From Sphingomonas sp. 67-36 (GTDB lineage Bacteria; Pseudomonadota; Alphaproteobacteria; Sphingomonadales; Sphingomonadaceae): 64,000 bases of DNA. The position numbers were made by a program, and so were the translations under genes. The notes under the pieces were generated by a model that had not been told where the DNA came from, did not search any database, and saw only the letters and a list, made by a program, of their open reading frames with translations. This document shows, one piece after another, positions 55,476 through 64,000 of this stretch (positions are counted from its first letter, which is position 1; the number at the start of each line of letters is the position of its first letter). The stretch covers positions 110,147-174,146 of the forward strand of contig MKSU01000017.1 in assembly GCA_001897375.1 (NCBI GenBank), written 5' to 3'.

Positions 55476-56210
55476 ATGGCTACCTGGGCAAATCGCCACA
55501 AGAAGATCGAACGCAACGTCACCCTGCTGGGGGCGCTGGCGCTGGCCGTCGTCGCGATCGGCGGGATCGTCGAGATCGCGCCGCTGTTCTGGATCGAATC
55601 CACCGTGAAGCACGTCGAGGGCGTGCGGCCGTACACGCCGCTCGAGCTGGCGGGACGCAACATCTACATCCGCGAGGGCTGCTATGGCTGCCACAGCCAG
55701 ATGATCCGCCCGTTCCGCGACGAGGTGGAACGCTACGGTCACTACAGCCTCGCGGCGGAGAGCATGTACGACCACCCGTTCCAATGGGGGTCGGAGCGCA
55801 CCGGGCCCGACCTCGCGCGCGTCGGCGGGCGCTATTCGGACGAATGGCACGTCCAGCACCTGAAGGATCCGCAGTCCGTGGTGCCGGAATCGATCATGCC
55901 GAAATACGCCTTCCTCGCGCAGAAGAACCTCGACACCAGCCGCTTGGGGGCGGACCTCGCCGCGCTGCGCCGGGTCGGGGTGCCGTACACCGACGAGGAC
56001 ATCGCAAAGGCGGACGAGGACGCGCGCACGCAGGGCTTCGGGGAAGGCGACACCGCCGGCCTCGCCAAGCGCTATCCCAAGGTGCAGGCGCGCGATTTCG
56101 ACGGCGATCCCGAACGGATCACCGAGATGGACGCGCTGGTCGCTTATCTCCAGGGGCTGGGCACGCAGGTCGACTTCAAGTCCGCCTCGGCGCGGGAGGC
56201 GGCGAAGTGA
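55476..56210 (+). CDS. ccoO: cbb3 oxidase monohaem cytochrome c subunit
   Basis: 244 residues. One N-terminal membrane helix and a single c-type haem site CYGCH (about residues 69-73), with the axial methionine probably in ESIMPKY. Electrons pass from CcoP through CcoO to CcoN. Starts 13 bp after ccoN; its stop overlaps the ccoQ GTG. Confidence 0.96.
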   Translation: MATWANRHKKIERNVTLLGALALAVVAIGGIVEIAPLFWIESTVKHVEGVRPYTPLELAGRNIYIREGCYGCHSQMIRPFRDEVERYGHYSLAAESMYDHPFQWGSERTGPDLARVGGRYSDEWHVQHLKDPQSVVPESIMPKYAFLAQKNLDTSRLGADLAALRRVGVPYTDEDIAKADEDARTQGFGEGDTAGLAKRYPKVQARDFDGDPERITEMDALVAYLQGLGTQVDFKSASAREAAK

Positions 56211-56365
56211 CCTACGACACCATGCGCCATCTGGCCGACAGCTACGGGCTGGTCATCATGGTCGGCGTGTTCGCCGTGTTGATCGGCTGGGCCTTCCTGC
56301 CGCGCAACCGCGAGGCGAACAGCCGCGCCGCCAACAGCATCTTCGACGAGGCCGAAAATGGCTGA
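56207..56365 (+). CDS. ccoQ: cbb3 oxidase small subunit CcoQ
   Basis: 52 residues from a GTG overlapping the ccoO stop (GTGA): one membrane helix ([19 protein letters not shown]) and a short polar tail. CcoQ stabilises the complex. Its end overlaps ccoP by eight bases. Confidence 0.88.
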   Translation: MTYDTMRHLADSYGLVIMVGVFAVLIGWAFLPRNREANSRAANSIFDEAENG

Positions 56366-57305
56366 CAACAAACGCATCGACGCCGCCACCGGCACCAGCA
56401 CGGTCGGCCACGAATGGGACGGGATCGAGGAACTCGATACGCCGATGCCGCGCTGGTGGCTGGTCATCCTGTGGGCGACGGTGGTCTTCGCGATCGGCTA
56501 TTGCATCGTTTATCCGGCATGGCCGCTGATCCACGGCGCGACGCCGGGCCTCTGGGGCTGGAGCAGCCGCGGGCAGCTCGCGCAGGAGACCGCGCAGGAG
56601 AACACCCGCCGCGCGCCGATCATGGCCGCGCTGGCGAGGACGCCGATCGACCGGCTTCCGTCCGATCCCAAGCTGCTCGCGGCGGCGGTTGAGGGCGGGC
56701 GCTCCGCCTTCAAGGTCTATTGCGTGCAATGCCATGGGTCCGGCGCGGCCGGGAGCAGGGGCTATCCCAACCTCAACGACGACGATTGGCTGTGGGGCGG
56801 CGACCTCAAGACGATCCAGCAAACGATCACCGACGGCATCCGCTTCCCCGGCGACGACAAGACCCGCATGTCGCAGATGCCAGCCTTCGGGCGCGACGGC
56901 ATCCTCAATCCGGGCGAGGTGGACGACGTGGTGTCCTATGTCCGCTACGTCTCGCATCAGGAGGCGGCGAGCGCGGCGGCGAAGCGCGGCAAGACGCTGT
57001 TCGCCAACAATTGCGCGGTCTGCCACGGCGCGGACGCCAAGGGCAATCGCACGATGGGCGCGCCGAACCTGACCGACGCGATCTGGCTCTACGGCGGCGA
57101 TCGCGACACGCTGGTGCAGACCGTCACCAACGCGCGCTACGGCATCATGCCGGCCTGGGGGCACCGTCTCGATCCGGTGACGATCAAGATGCTGGCGGCC
57201 TATGTCCATTCGCTCGGCGGCGGCGAGGCCGATCCGGCGGCGCCGGCTCCGGCCGTCGCGGCGGCTCCGGCAGCGGCGCAGGCAGGCGAAAATGTCGGGC
57301 GCTGA
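56358..57305 (+). CDS. ccoP: cbb3 oxidase dihaem cytochrome c subunit
   Basis: 315 residues: CcoP N-terminal domain with a membrane helix (WWLVILWATVVFAIGYCIVY) after WDGIEELDTPMPRW, then two cytochrome c domains with CVQCH and CAVCH haem sites. The alanine-proline tail is short. Accepts electrons from soluble cytochromes and the bc1 complex. Overlaps ccoG by 14 bases. Confidence 0.96.
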   Translation: MADNKRIDAATGTSTVGHEWDGIEELDTPMPRWWLVILWATVVFAIGYCIVYPAWPLIHGATPGLWGWSSRGQLAQETAQENTRRAPIMAALARTPIDRLPSDPKLLAAAVEGGRSAFKVYCVQCHGSGAAGSRGYPNLNDDDWLWGGDLKTIQQTITDGIRFPGDDKTRMSQMPAFGRDGILNPGEVDDVVSYVRYVSHQEAASAAAKRGKTLFANNCAVCHGADAKGNRTMGAPNLTDAIWLYGGDRDTLVQTVTNARYGIMPAWGHRLDPVTIKMLAAYVHSLGGGEADPAAPAPAVAAAPAAAQAGENVGR

Positions 57306-58788
57306 CGTCGCGCCCGAGCCGAAGCCAAGGTTTTTCGAGGCGCGGCGCAAGGTTTTCCCGCGCCGCGTCGACGGCACCTTCCGCCGCCTGAAATGGGCGA
57401 TCATGGCGGTGACGCTGGCGATCTATTACGTCACGCCGTGGCTGCGCTGGCATCGCGGGGAATATGCGCCGGATCAGGCCGTGCTGGTCGATCTGGCGCA
57501 TCGACGCTTCTACATGTTCTCGATCGAGATCTGGCCGAACGAATTCTATTATGTCGTCGGCCTGCTCATCATGGCGGCGGTGGGGCTGTTCCTCGTCACC
57601 TCCGCCGTGGGGCGCGCCTGGTGCGGCTATGCCTGCCCGCAGACGGTGTGGACCGACCTGTTCGTCCATGTCGAACGCGCGATCGAGGGCGACCGCAACG
57701 CGCAGATCAGGCTCGATCGCGCATCGTGGGGCGTGGAGAAGATCGCGAAGCGCGGCACGAAATTCGTCATCTGGCTGCTGATCGCCATGACGACCGGCGG
57801 CGCGTGGATCTTCTATTTCGCCGATGCGCCGACGCTGGCGCGGGAGTTCCTTACCGGCACCGCGCCGTTCGTCGCTTATTCGACGGTCGGCATCCTCACC
57901 TTCACCACCTTCACGCTCGGCGGGCTGATGCGTGAGCAGGTGTGCATCTACATGTGCCCGTGGCCGCGCATCCAGTCCGCGATGATGGACGAGAAGTCGC
58001 TCGCCGTCACCTACAAGGACTGGCGCGGCGAGCCGCGTACCCACGGGCTGAAGCGCGCGCAGGCGCATGAGGCGGAGGTCGCGCCGTCGCTCGTCCGGCT
58101 GGCGCAGGGCGAGAAGGTCGGCGACTGCATCGACTGCAACGCCTGCGTCGCGGTCTGCCCCACCGGGATCGACATCCGCGAGGGGCCGCAGATCGGCTGC
58201 ATCACCTGCGGTCTGTGCATCGACGCCTGCGACGAGATCATGGAGAAGGTCGACCGGCCGACGCGCCTGATCGGTTATACGACCGAAGCCGACATGAAGC
58301 TCGCCCGCGCCGGCGGCACGCCGATGCCGCCGCTCAAGCGGCTGCTGCGCCCGCGCACGATCATCTATTTCCTGATCTGGGCCGGGATCGGTTGCGGCAT
58401 GCTGTTCGCGCTCGGCACGCGCACGCACATGGGGGTGAGCGTGCTCCAGACGCGCAATCCGCTCTGGGTGCGGTTGTCGGACGGGGCGATCCGCAACACC
58501 TATACGGTGAAGTTGCGCAACATGGAGGGCCGCCCGCGCAGCTTCGCGGTGTCGCTGTCCGGCATCGACGCGCGGATGTGGGCCGATGGCGGATCGCGCG
58601 AGACGGCGGGGAAGACGGTGACGATCACCGTGCCGGCCGATCGCGTCGCCAAGGCGCAGATTTTCGTCGTCGCCCCGGCGCAGGGCGCGCAACGCAGCGA
58701 ATTGCTGTTCACCGTGACGGCGCTGGACGGGCAGAAGTCCTCCGCCAGCGACGGCAGCTATTTCGAACGACCGGAGGGCAATCCATGA
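57292..58788 (+). CDS. ccoG: cbb3 oxidase assembly protein CcoG (ferredoxin-like, cupric reductase type)
   Basis: 498 residues. Five or so membrane helices, YACPQTVW and YMCPWPR motifs, and two ferredoxin-type 4Fe-4S clusters (CIDCNACVAVCPTG and CITCGLCIDAC). CcoG homologues reduce Cu(II) to Cu(I) for oxidase assembly. Start ATG 57292 (MSGADVAPEPKPRFFE) overlaps ccoP. Confidence 0.94.
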   Translation: MSGADVAPEPKPRFFEARRKVFPRRVDGTFRRLKWAIMAVTLAIYYVTPWLRWHRGEYAPDQAVLVDLAHRRFYMFSIEIWPNEFYYVVGLLIMAAVGLFLVTSAVGRAWCGYACPQTVWTDLFVHVERAIEGDRNAQIRLDRASWGVEKIAKRGTKFVIWLLIAMTTGGAWIFYFADAPTLAREFLTGTAPFVAYSTVGILTFTTFTLGGLMREQVCIYMCPWPRIQSAMMDEKSLAVTYKDWRGEPRTHGLKRAQAHEAEVAPSLVRLAQGEKVGDCIDCNACVAVCPTGIDIREGPQIGCITCGLCIDACDEIMEKVDRPTRLIGYTTEADMKLARAGGTPMPPLKRLLRPRTIIYFLIWAGIGCGMLFALGTRTHMGVSVLQTRNPLWVRLSDGAIRNTYTVKLRNMEGRPRSFAVSLSGIDARMWADGGSRETAGKTVTITVPADRVAKAQIFVVAPAQGAQRSELLFTVTALDGQKSSASDGSYFERPEGNP

Positions 58789-59243
58789 CCCGTCGCTTTA
58801 CCGGATGGCACATGACCGCGATTCTCGTCGCCTTCTTCGGCGTGGTGATCGCGGTGAACGCGACGATGGCGACCTTCGCCTCCACCACCTTCGGCGGCGT
58901 GGTGGTGGAAAACAGCTATGTCGCGAGCCAGCATTACGATCGCTGGCTGGCCGAGGCGCGCGCGCAGGACAAGGCCGGGTGGCGCGCGGTGCCGTCGGAA
59001 GCCGCCGGCCGGCTGGCGGTGGCGCTGACGCAGCGCGCCGCCGCCGTCCCCGACGTGACGCTGACCGCCACGGCGCGTCATCCGCTCGGCCGCCTGCCCG
59101 ATCGCGCGCTGACCTTGCATTGGGACGCGGCCGGCGAGCGCTATCTCGCCGACCAGCCGCTCCCCCGTGGCCGCTGGCTGATCGAGATCATCGGCGCGCG
59201 CGGCAATGAGCGGCTGCGCTTCGAGGACGAGGTTCGGATGTGA
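58785..59243 (+). CDS. ccoH: FixH-family cbb3 assembly protein
   Basis: 152 residues with one N-terminal membrane helix (WHMTAILVAFFGVVIAVN) followed by a periplasmic domain starting VVENSYVASQHYD, the FixH signature. Required for cbb3 maturation or copper delivery. Overlaps ccoG by four bases and the ccoI GTG at its end. Confidence 0.9.
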   Translation: MTRRFTGWHMTAILVAFFGVVIAVNATMATFASTTFGGVVVENSYVASQHYDRWLAEARAQDKAGWRAVPSEAAGRLAVALTQRAAAVPDVTLTATARHPLGRLPDRALTLHWDAAGERYLADQPLPRGRWLIEIIGARGNERLRFEDEVRM

Positions 59244-61366
59244 CCGCACCGGCCCGCCCGGCCGCCGCGCAGCCGCTGGCGACCTCGACCTTCGTGGTCG
59301 AGGGGATGCGGTGCGCGGCATGCATCGCCAGGCTGGAGCACGGGCTCGCCGCGCTGCCCGGCGTGGCGGCGGCGCGGGTCAATTTCACCAACCGCCGGGT
59401 GCGCGTCGATCATCTCGACGAGATCGGCGAGGACCGGCTGATCGACGCGATCGACGGGCTGGGCTTCACCGCCCACGCCTTCGCGGGGGAAACGGCGGAC
59501 GGCGGCAGGAGCGAATCGCGCCGGCTGGTGCTGGCGATGGCGGTGGCCGGCTTCGCGATGATGAACGTGATGCTGCTGTCGGTGTCGATCTGGTCCGGCG
59601 CGAACGGCGCGACGCGGCAATTGTTCCACTGGCTCTCCGCGCTGATCGCGCTGCCGACCGTCGCCTATTCCGGCCGCGTCTTCTTCGCGAGCGCGTGGAG
59701 CGCGCTGAGGCGCGGTCGCACCAACATGGACGTGCCGATCTCGATCGGCGTGCTGCTGACCCTCGCGATGAGCCTCTATGAGACGGTGCTCGGCGGCGCG
59801 CATGCCTATTTCGACGGCGTCGTCATGCTGCTGTTCTTCCTGCTCGGCGGGCGGTTCCTCGACAGCGTGATGCGCGATCGCGCGCGCGGCGGGGTGGATG
59901 CGCTGCTGCGCCGCCTGCCCGCCGAAGCGACGGTGGTCGGCCGCGACGGCGCGCACCAGCGCCGTGCGATCGCCGAGCTGGCGCCGGGGATGCGGCTGCT
60001 CGTCGCGGCGGGCGAGCGGATCGCGGCGGATGGCATTGTCGAGGACGGGGAGAGCGCGGTCGATCGCTCGCTCGTCACGGGGGAGAGCGCGCCCGAAACG
60101 GTGGTCTCCGGTGCGGAAGTGCTGGCGGGGACGGTCAATCTCTCCGCGCCGCTGGTGGTGAAGGTGACGCGCGCCGGCGAGGCGACCGCGATCGCCGATA
60201 TCGCGCGGCTGATGGAGAGCGCGGGTCAATCGAAATCGCGCTACATGCGGATCGCCGATCGCGCCTCGCGGCTCTACGCCCCGGCGGTGCATACGCTCGC
60301 GGCGCTGACGCTGGCGGGGTGGCTGATCGCGGGCGCCGGGTGGCACGTCGCGCTGACCAATGCGGTCGCGGTGCTCATCATCACCTGCCCGTGTGCGCTC
60401 GGCCTCGCGGTGCCGGTGGCGCAGGTGGTCGCGTCCGGGGCGCTGCTGCGCGCGGGGGTGCTGGTCAAGGACGGCTCCGCGCTCGAACGGCTGGCGAAGG
60501 CCGATCGCGTGCTGCTCGACAAGACCGGGACGATCACGCTCGGTCGCCCGGTGGTGACGGGCGGGCTGCCTGATGCGCCGGATGAGCGCGCGATCCTCCA
60601 TGCCCTCGCCCGCGCCAGCCGTCATCCCAGCGCGATGGCGGTCGCTGCGGCGCTGGCCGGTGAGCCGGGCGCGCCGGTCGGGGATATCGTCGAGGAAGCC
60701 GGGCTGGGCGTGCGCGGCACCGCGGGCGGCGTCGAGGCGCGGCTCGGCCGGCCGGGCTGGGCCGGGCCGGCGAGCGATAATGCCTCGATCGTCCTCCGCA
60801 TCGGCGATGCCGCGCCGCGCGCGATCCGCGTCGCCGATCAGCCGCGCGAGGACGCGGCGGCGGCGATTGCGCGGCTCGGCGCGGAGGGACTGACGCCCGA
60901 GATCCTCTCGGGAGATGCTCCGGCAGTGGTGAAGGCGCTCGCCGCCCGGCTTGGTATTCCCGGTCGGGCGCGGCTGACGCCGCAGGACAAATATGCGATC
61001 GTCCGCGCGGCGGAGGAGAGCGGGCGGCGGGTGCTGATGGTGGGCGACGGGATCAACGACGGGCCGGCGCTCAAGGCGGCCTGGGTCTCGATGGCGCCGG
61101 CCAGCGCGAGCGACGTGGGGCAGATGGCGGCGGACCTGGTGTTCGTCGGCACGCGGCTGATGCCGGTGCCGGTCGCGGTCGCCGCCGCGCGCCGCACGAT
61201 GCGCGTGGTGGCGCAGAATTTCGCGCTGGCGATCGGCTATAACGTGCTCGCCGTGCCGCTGGCCGTCGCCGGCTTCGTCACTCCGCTGATCGCGGCGCTC
61301 GCCATGTCCGGCTCGTCGCTGGTCGTCGTCGCCAATGCGATGCGCCTCAGGAGCGCGGCGCGGTGA
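59240..61366 (+). CDS. ccoI: Copper-translocating P1B-type ATPase for cbb3 assembly
   Basis: 708 residues. N-terminal heavy-metal domain with CAAC (GMRCAACIARLE), then membrane helices with the CPC metal site in ITCPCALGLAVP, the phosphorylation motif DKTGTIT, and GDGINDGPAL (usual GDGINDAPAL, one change). FixI-type exporters supply copper for the oxidase. Starts at a GTG (59240) inside the ccoH stop overlap. Confidence 0.95.
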   Translation: MTAPARPAAAQPLATSTFVVEGMRCAACIARLEHGLAALPGVAAARVNFTNRRVRVDHLDEIGEDRLIDAIDGLGFTAHAFAGETADGGRSESRRLVLAMAVAGFAMMNVMLLSVSIWSGANGATRQLFHWLSALIALPTVAYSGRVFFASAWSALRRGRTNMDVPISIGVLLTLAMSLYETVLGGAHAYFDGVVMLLFFLLGGRFLDSVMRDRARGGVDALLRRLPAEATVVGRDGAHQRRAIAELAPGMRLLVAAGERIAADGIVEDGESAVDRSLVTGESAPETVVSGAEVLAGTVNLSAPLVVKVTRAGEATAIADIARLMESAGQSKSRYMRIADRASRLYAPAVHTLAALTLAGWLIAGAGWHVALTNAVAVLIITCPCALGLAVPVAQVVASGALLRAGVLVKDGSALERLAKADRVLLDKTGTITLGRPVVTGGLPDAPDERAILHALARASRHPSAMAVAAALAGEPGAPVGDIVEEAGLGVRGTAGGVEARLGRPGWAGPASDNASIVLRIGDAAPRAIRVADQPREDAAAAIARLGAEGLTPEILSGDAPAVVKALAARLGIPGRARLTPQDKYAIVRAAEESGRRVLMVGDGINDGPALKAAWVSMAPASASDVGQMAADLVFVGTRLMPVPVAVAAARRTMRVVAQNFALAIGYNVLAVPLAVAGFVTPLIAALAMSGSSLVVVANAMRLRSAAR

Positions 61367-61512
61367 ACAGCGTCGGCATCCTCATCCCGATCGCATTGTT
61401 CCTCGGCCTGTCCGGGCTGGGGGCGTTCTTCTGGGCGGTGCGCTCCGGCCAGTATGACGACATGGATGGCGCCGCGCTGCGCATCCTCAACGACGAGGAT
61501 CCGGAGGACTGA
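61363..61512 (+). CDS. ccoS: cbb3 oxidase maturation protein CcoS
   Basis: 49 residues from a GTG (61363) overlapping the ccoI stop. One membrane helix (GILIPIALFLGLSGLGAFFW) followed by AVRSGQYDDMDGAALRILND, the conserved CcoS tail. Needed for cofactor insertion into the oxidase. Last gene of the operon. Confidence 0.93.
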   Translation: MNSVGILIPIALFLGLSGLGAFFWAVRSGQYDDMDGAALRILNDEDPED

Positions 61513-61667
61513 TCCGGCCTTAGGGCGCGTTTTTTCGGTTCGTGACAGGTTGATGACAGCGATGCCCGTTATCGGGCGCCTGTCAGACCCTCCCCGTGGC
61601 GGCTGTGCGCCGGGGAAGAAGGGCACGAATCGGAGACAGGCGAGTGCGCATCGTTGCACGGGGGAAA

Positions 61668-63275
61668 ATGAGCGCGCGCGTCGCGCGTCGGGTGATCGGG
61701 GCGGCGCTTGGCGTCGCGGCGCTGGCTGGCGGCACCGCCGCGGCGGCCGATCCGTCGATGGCGCAGGTCGACGCGATCTTCGCGCGCTGGGCGGGCAAGG
61801 ACGCGCCGGGCTGCGCGGTCGCGGTATCGCGCGAAGGCAAGCCGATCGCGGTGCGCGCCTACGGCATGGCCGATCTGGAGAGCCATGTCCCCGCCACGGT
61901 CGATTCGATCTACGAGGCGGGATCGGATTCGAAGCAGTTCACCGCCGCCGCGCTGGTGATGCTGGCGCGCGAGGGCAAGCTCTCGCTCGACGACGATGTG
62001 CGCAAATATCTTCCCGAACTGCCCGATTACGGCGCACCGGTCACGCTGCGCCATATGCTCCACCACGTCAGCGGGCTGCGCGACTGGGGCTCGGTCGCGG
62101 CGGTGGAGGGTTGGCCGCGCAACAGCCGCACGGCGAACAACCAGGACGTGCTGGATCTGGTCGCGCGGCAGAAGGAACTGAACTTCGCGCCGGGCACGCA
62201 CTATCTCTACAGCAACAGCAACTACAATCTCGCCGCGATCGTGGTGCAGCGGGTGAGCGGCCAGTCGCTCGCCGATTTCACGCGCGAGCATATCTTCAAG
62301 CCGCTCGGCATGACGCACACGAGCTGGCGCGACGATCACCGCAACATCGTTCCCGGCCGCACCGGCGCCTATGAGCGCGAGGGCGCCGGCTATGCCAACG
62401 AGCAGGTGATCGAGGATGCCTATGGCAATGGCGGGCTGCTGACCACGGTCGGCGATCTCGTCAAATGGCAGGCCGCGCTCGATGGCGACTTCTTCGGCAA
62501 GGGCTTCGTCGCCGAGATGCAGCAGCCGTTCGTGCTGAAGGACGGGACGAAGAGCGCCTATGGCCTCGCGCTCGTCGCGGGTGATCACGACGGCGTGTTC
62601 GAGGTGAGCCATTCCGGCTCGACCGGCGGCTATCGCGCGTGGATGGCGCGCTATCCGGCGCAGAAGCTGGCCGTGTCGCTGCTGTGCAACACGGGCGAGG
62701 CGGACACGCCGGTGCTCGGGCGCGAGGTGGCGGATCTCTATCTGCCGCTGCATCAGGACAAGCCCTATGCCCCGCGCGGGCCGTTGCCGACCGGCATGTG
62801 GGCCGACCGGCTGACCGGCTTCCCATGGCGCTTCGCCGCCGATGGCAAGGGCGGGCTGACCGCCAACGGTCGCGCGCTCGTGCCGGTCGGGCCGGGTCGC
62901 TGGATGCTGCGCGAGGACGTGTTCGCCTTTTCCGGTGACAGACTCGTGCGCGAGACGCGCGAGGGCGAGCGCCAGCCGCTCGACCGCGCCGAAGCGCCCG
63001 CGAACGATCTCTCGGCCTATGTCGGTCGCTTCTGCGGCGTCGATGTCGCCTCCTGCATCACGGTGACGCAAAATGGCGGCCGGCTCGTGTTCAGCGGGCC
63101 GCGCTGGCGGGGGCAGGCGCTGGAGCCGGCCTATCGCGACGTGTTCACCGGCGACGTGAAGTCGCTCGGCCTGAACCTCGTGCTCAAGTTCCGCCGCGAT
63201 GCCGCCGGGCGCATCGACACGCTGCGCGTCGGCGAGACCCGCGCCTTCGACCTCTTGTTCAAACGCGCCGGCTGA
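61668..63275 (+). CDS. Secreted serine hydrolase (beta-lactamase / class C family)
   Basis: 535 residues with a signal peptide (VIGAALGVAALAGGTAAAA). Active-site motifs: SxxK in GSDSKQFT, YxN in YLYSNSNYN, HxG in SHSGSTGGY. A C-terminal domain of about 150 residues is seen in periplasmic D-aminopeptidase or esterase members; resistance function is not implied. Alternative GTG start at 61644 has GGAG eight bases upstream. Followed by a TonB receptor, possibly one unit. Confidence 0.88.
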   Translation: MSARVARRVIGAALGVAALAGGTAAAADPSMAQVDAIFARWAGKDAPGCAVAVSREGKPIAVRAYGMADLESHVPATVDSIYEAGSDSKQFTAAALVMLAREGKLSLDDDVRKYLPELPDYGAPVTLRHMLHHVSGLRDWGSVAAVEGWPRNSRTANNQDVLDLVARQKELNFAPGTHYLYSNSNYNLAAIVVQRVSGQSLADFTREHIFKPLGMTHTSWRDDHRNIVPGRTGAYEREGAGYANEQVIEDAYGNGGLLTTVGDLVKWQAALDGDFFGKGFVAEMQQPFVLKDGTKSAYGLALVAGDHDGVFEVSHSGSTGGYRAWMARYPAQKLAVSLLCNTGEADTPVLGREVADLYLPLHQDKPYAPRGPLPTGMWADRLTGFPWRFAADGKGGLTANGRALVPVGPGRWMLREDVFAFSGDRLVRETREGERQPLDRAEAPANDLSAYVGRFCGVDVASCITVTQNGGRLVFSGPRWRGQALEPAYRDVFTGDVKSLGLNLVLKFRRDAAGRIDTLRVGETRAFDLLFKRAG

Positions 63276-63369
63276 GCCGGCCGCGACCGCCTTCCGCACC
63301 GAACCAATAACAAAGCCAGCCCCGGTTCGCGGCGAGCTGGCGGATCAAACCGACCAAAGGGATATGTGT

Positions 63370-64000
63370 ATGTCGATCCGTAGTGACAGTCTGCGCCATG
63401 CGCTCCTTCGCGGCACCGCCGGTGCCGCCCTGCTCGTCTCGCCGCTCCTCGGCGGGGTCGCGATCGCGCAGACCGCGCCCGCCCCGGCGGCCGACGCGGC
63501 TCCCGCCGCCGACGATGCGGCTCCCGATATCGTCGTCACCGGCTCGCGCATCGACAAGGCCGGCTTCGACGCGCCGACGCCGACCACGGTGGTCGGCGCG
63601 GCCGAGCTGAACCTCGGCGCCCGCCCGAGCGTGGCGCAGGCGCTCAACGACCTGCCGCAGTTCCGCGCGACGCAGACGCCGACCAGCACGGTCGCCAACA
63701 CCAATTCCTCCTCCTCCGCGATGGACCTGCGCGGCCTTGGCGTGACGCGCACGCTGACGCTGCTCAACGGCCGCCGCTTCACCGGCTCGGCGGATCTCAA
63801 CACGATCCCGCAGAACATGCTGAAGCGCGTCGAGGTCGTCACCGGCGGCGCCAGCGCGGCCTGGGGCTCGGGCGCGGTCGGCGGTGTGGTCAACCTGATC
63901 CTCGACGACAAGCTCGAGGGGCTGACGGTCGGCGCGCAGAACGGCATCTCCTCGCGCGGCGACGGCCATCGCTACAGCTTCAACGGCTCGTTCGGCACCA
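63370..64000 (+). CDS. TonB-dependent receptor (runs off the window)
   Basis: The first 210 codons are visible: a signal peptide (LLRGTAGAALLVSPLLGGVAIAQ) and plug domain (DIVVTGSRIDKAGFDAPTPT, MDLRGLGVTRTLTLLNGRRF, VVTGGASAAWGSGAVGGVV). The start is the ATG at 63370 (MSIRSD) or 63364 (MCMSIR). The barrel lies beyond the window. Confidence 0.9.
   Translation, partial: MSIRSDSLRHALLRGTAGAALLVSPLLGGVAIAQTAPAPAADAAPAADDAAPDIVVTGSRIDKAGFDAPTPTTVVGAAELNLGARPSVAQALNDLPQFRATQTPTSTVANTNSSSSAMDLRGLGVTRTLTLLNGRRFTGSADLNTIPQNMLKRVEVVTGGASAAWGSGAVGGVVNLILDDKLEGLTVGAQNGISSRGDGHRYSFNGSFGT

Noticed and set aside
53723-55663. 646-codon frame antisense to ccoN
   Set aside because: Shadow of ccoN; histidine- and aspartate-rich composition mirrors the reverse complement of membrane helices, and ccoN motifs are complete on the plus strand.
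61495-61535. Possible terminator after ccoS (short CCGGA/TCCGG stem followed by a T-run)
   Set aside because: The stem is only five pairs, overlaps the stop codon and is separated from the T-run by a dozen bases.

Overview
The window is high-GC DNA that looks like a Sphingomonas-type alphaproteobacterium (Sphingomonadales). The evidence is the codon usage, three TonB-dependent receptors with the 'DIVVTGSR / EIVVTA' plug signature, receptor-plus-hydrolase clusters, and FNR-type cbb3 oxidase genes. Family assignments come from reading the translated sequence; no search was run.

Layout. 1-3523 is core chromosome: gltD (last few codons cut by the window edge), uppP, an NDUFA9-like epimerase and tRNA-Leu(CAG). 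About 3524-17831 is a genomic island in the 3' end of that tRNA. It carries a P4-type integrase, two small HTH/AlpA-type regulators, a tRNA-Ser-like 3' fragment, a complete Qat anti-phage operon (qatABCD), a co-directional sigma-like / small protein / ImmA-IrrE trio just upstream of qatA, two small orphan proteins (a DUF2188 protein and a tandem-repeat protein), an HNH nuclease with a PUA/EVE-like front end, a large unknown protein, and a Fic protein under a striking double operator. The right end repeats the tRNA 3' end plus about 100 bp of left-end-like sequence, so a related element was probably there before.

18041-31485 is metabolic and envelope chromosome: an M20 amidohydrolase with its TetR regulator, TonB receptor and secreted lipase-like hydrolase; an L,D-transpeptidase; a coiled-coil lipoprotein; a secreted unknown; a sulfatase; an MHS-type transporter; and a GT-C-like membrane protein. 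31589-37615 is a sensory cluster: a CHASE3-GAF hybrid kinase with three receiver domains, stand-alone CheR and CheB catalytic domains, and a second REC-kinase. A DUF4126 protein follows.

38246-45267 holds a compact beta-oxidation cassette on the minus strand (SDR, acyl-CoA dehydrogenase, class III CoA-transferase, thiolase, FAS1/MaoC-like hydratase), divergent from an IclR regulator and a fumarylacetoacetate-hydrolase-family gene. 45576-51949 holds a TonB receptor, two tandem paralogous secreted amidohydrolases and a convergent Lrp regulator.

52034-61512 is a microaerobic respiration block: hemN and ccoNOQP-ccoGHIS, with FNR/FixK-type boxes in front of hemN and ccoN and a strong hairpin in the ccoN leader. 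The window ends with a secreted serine hydrolase and the start of a third TonB receptor.

The parts most worth a second look are the Qat operon with its upstream sigma-like/ImmA module, the Fic double operator with a predicted leaderless promoter, and the signs of layered integration at the tRNA-Leu site.
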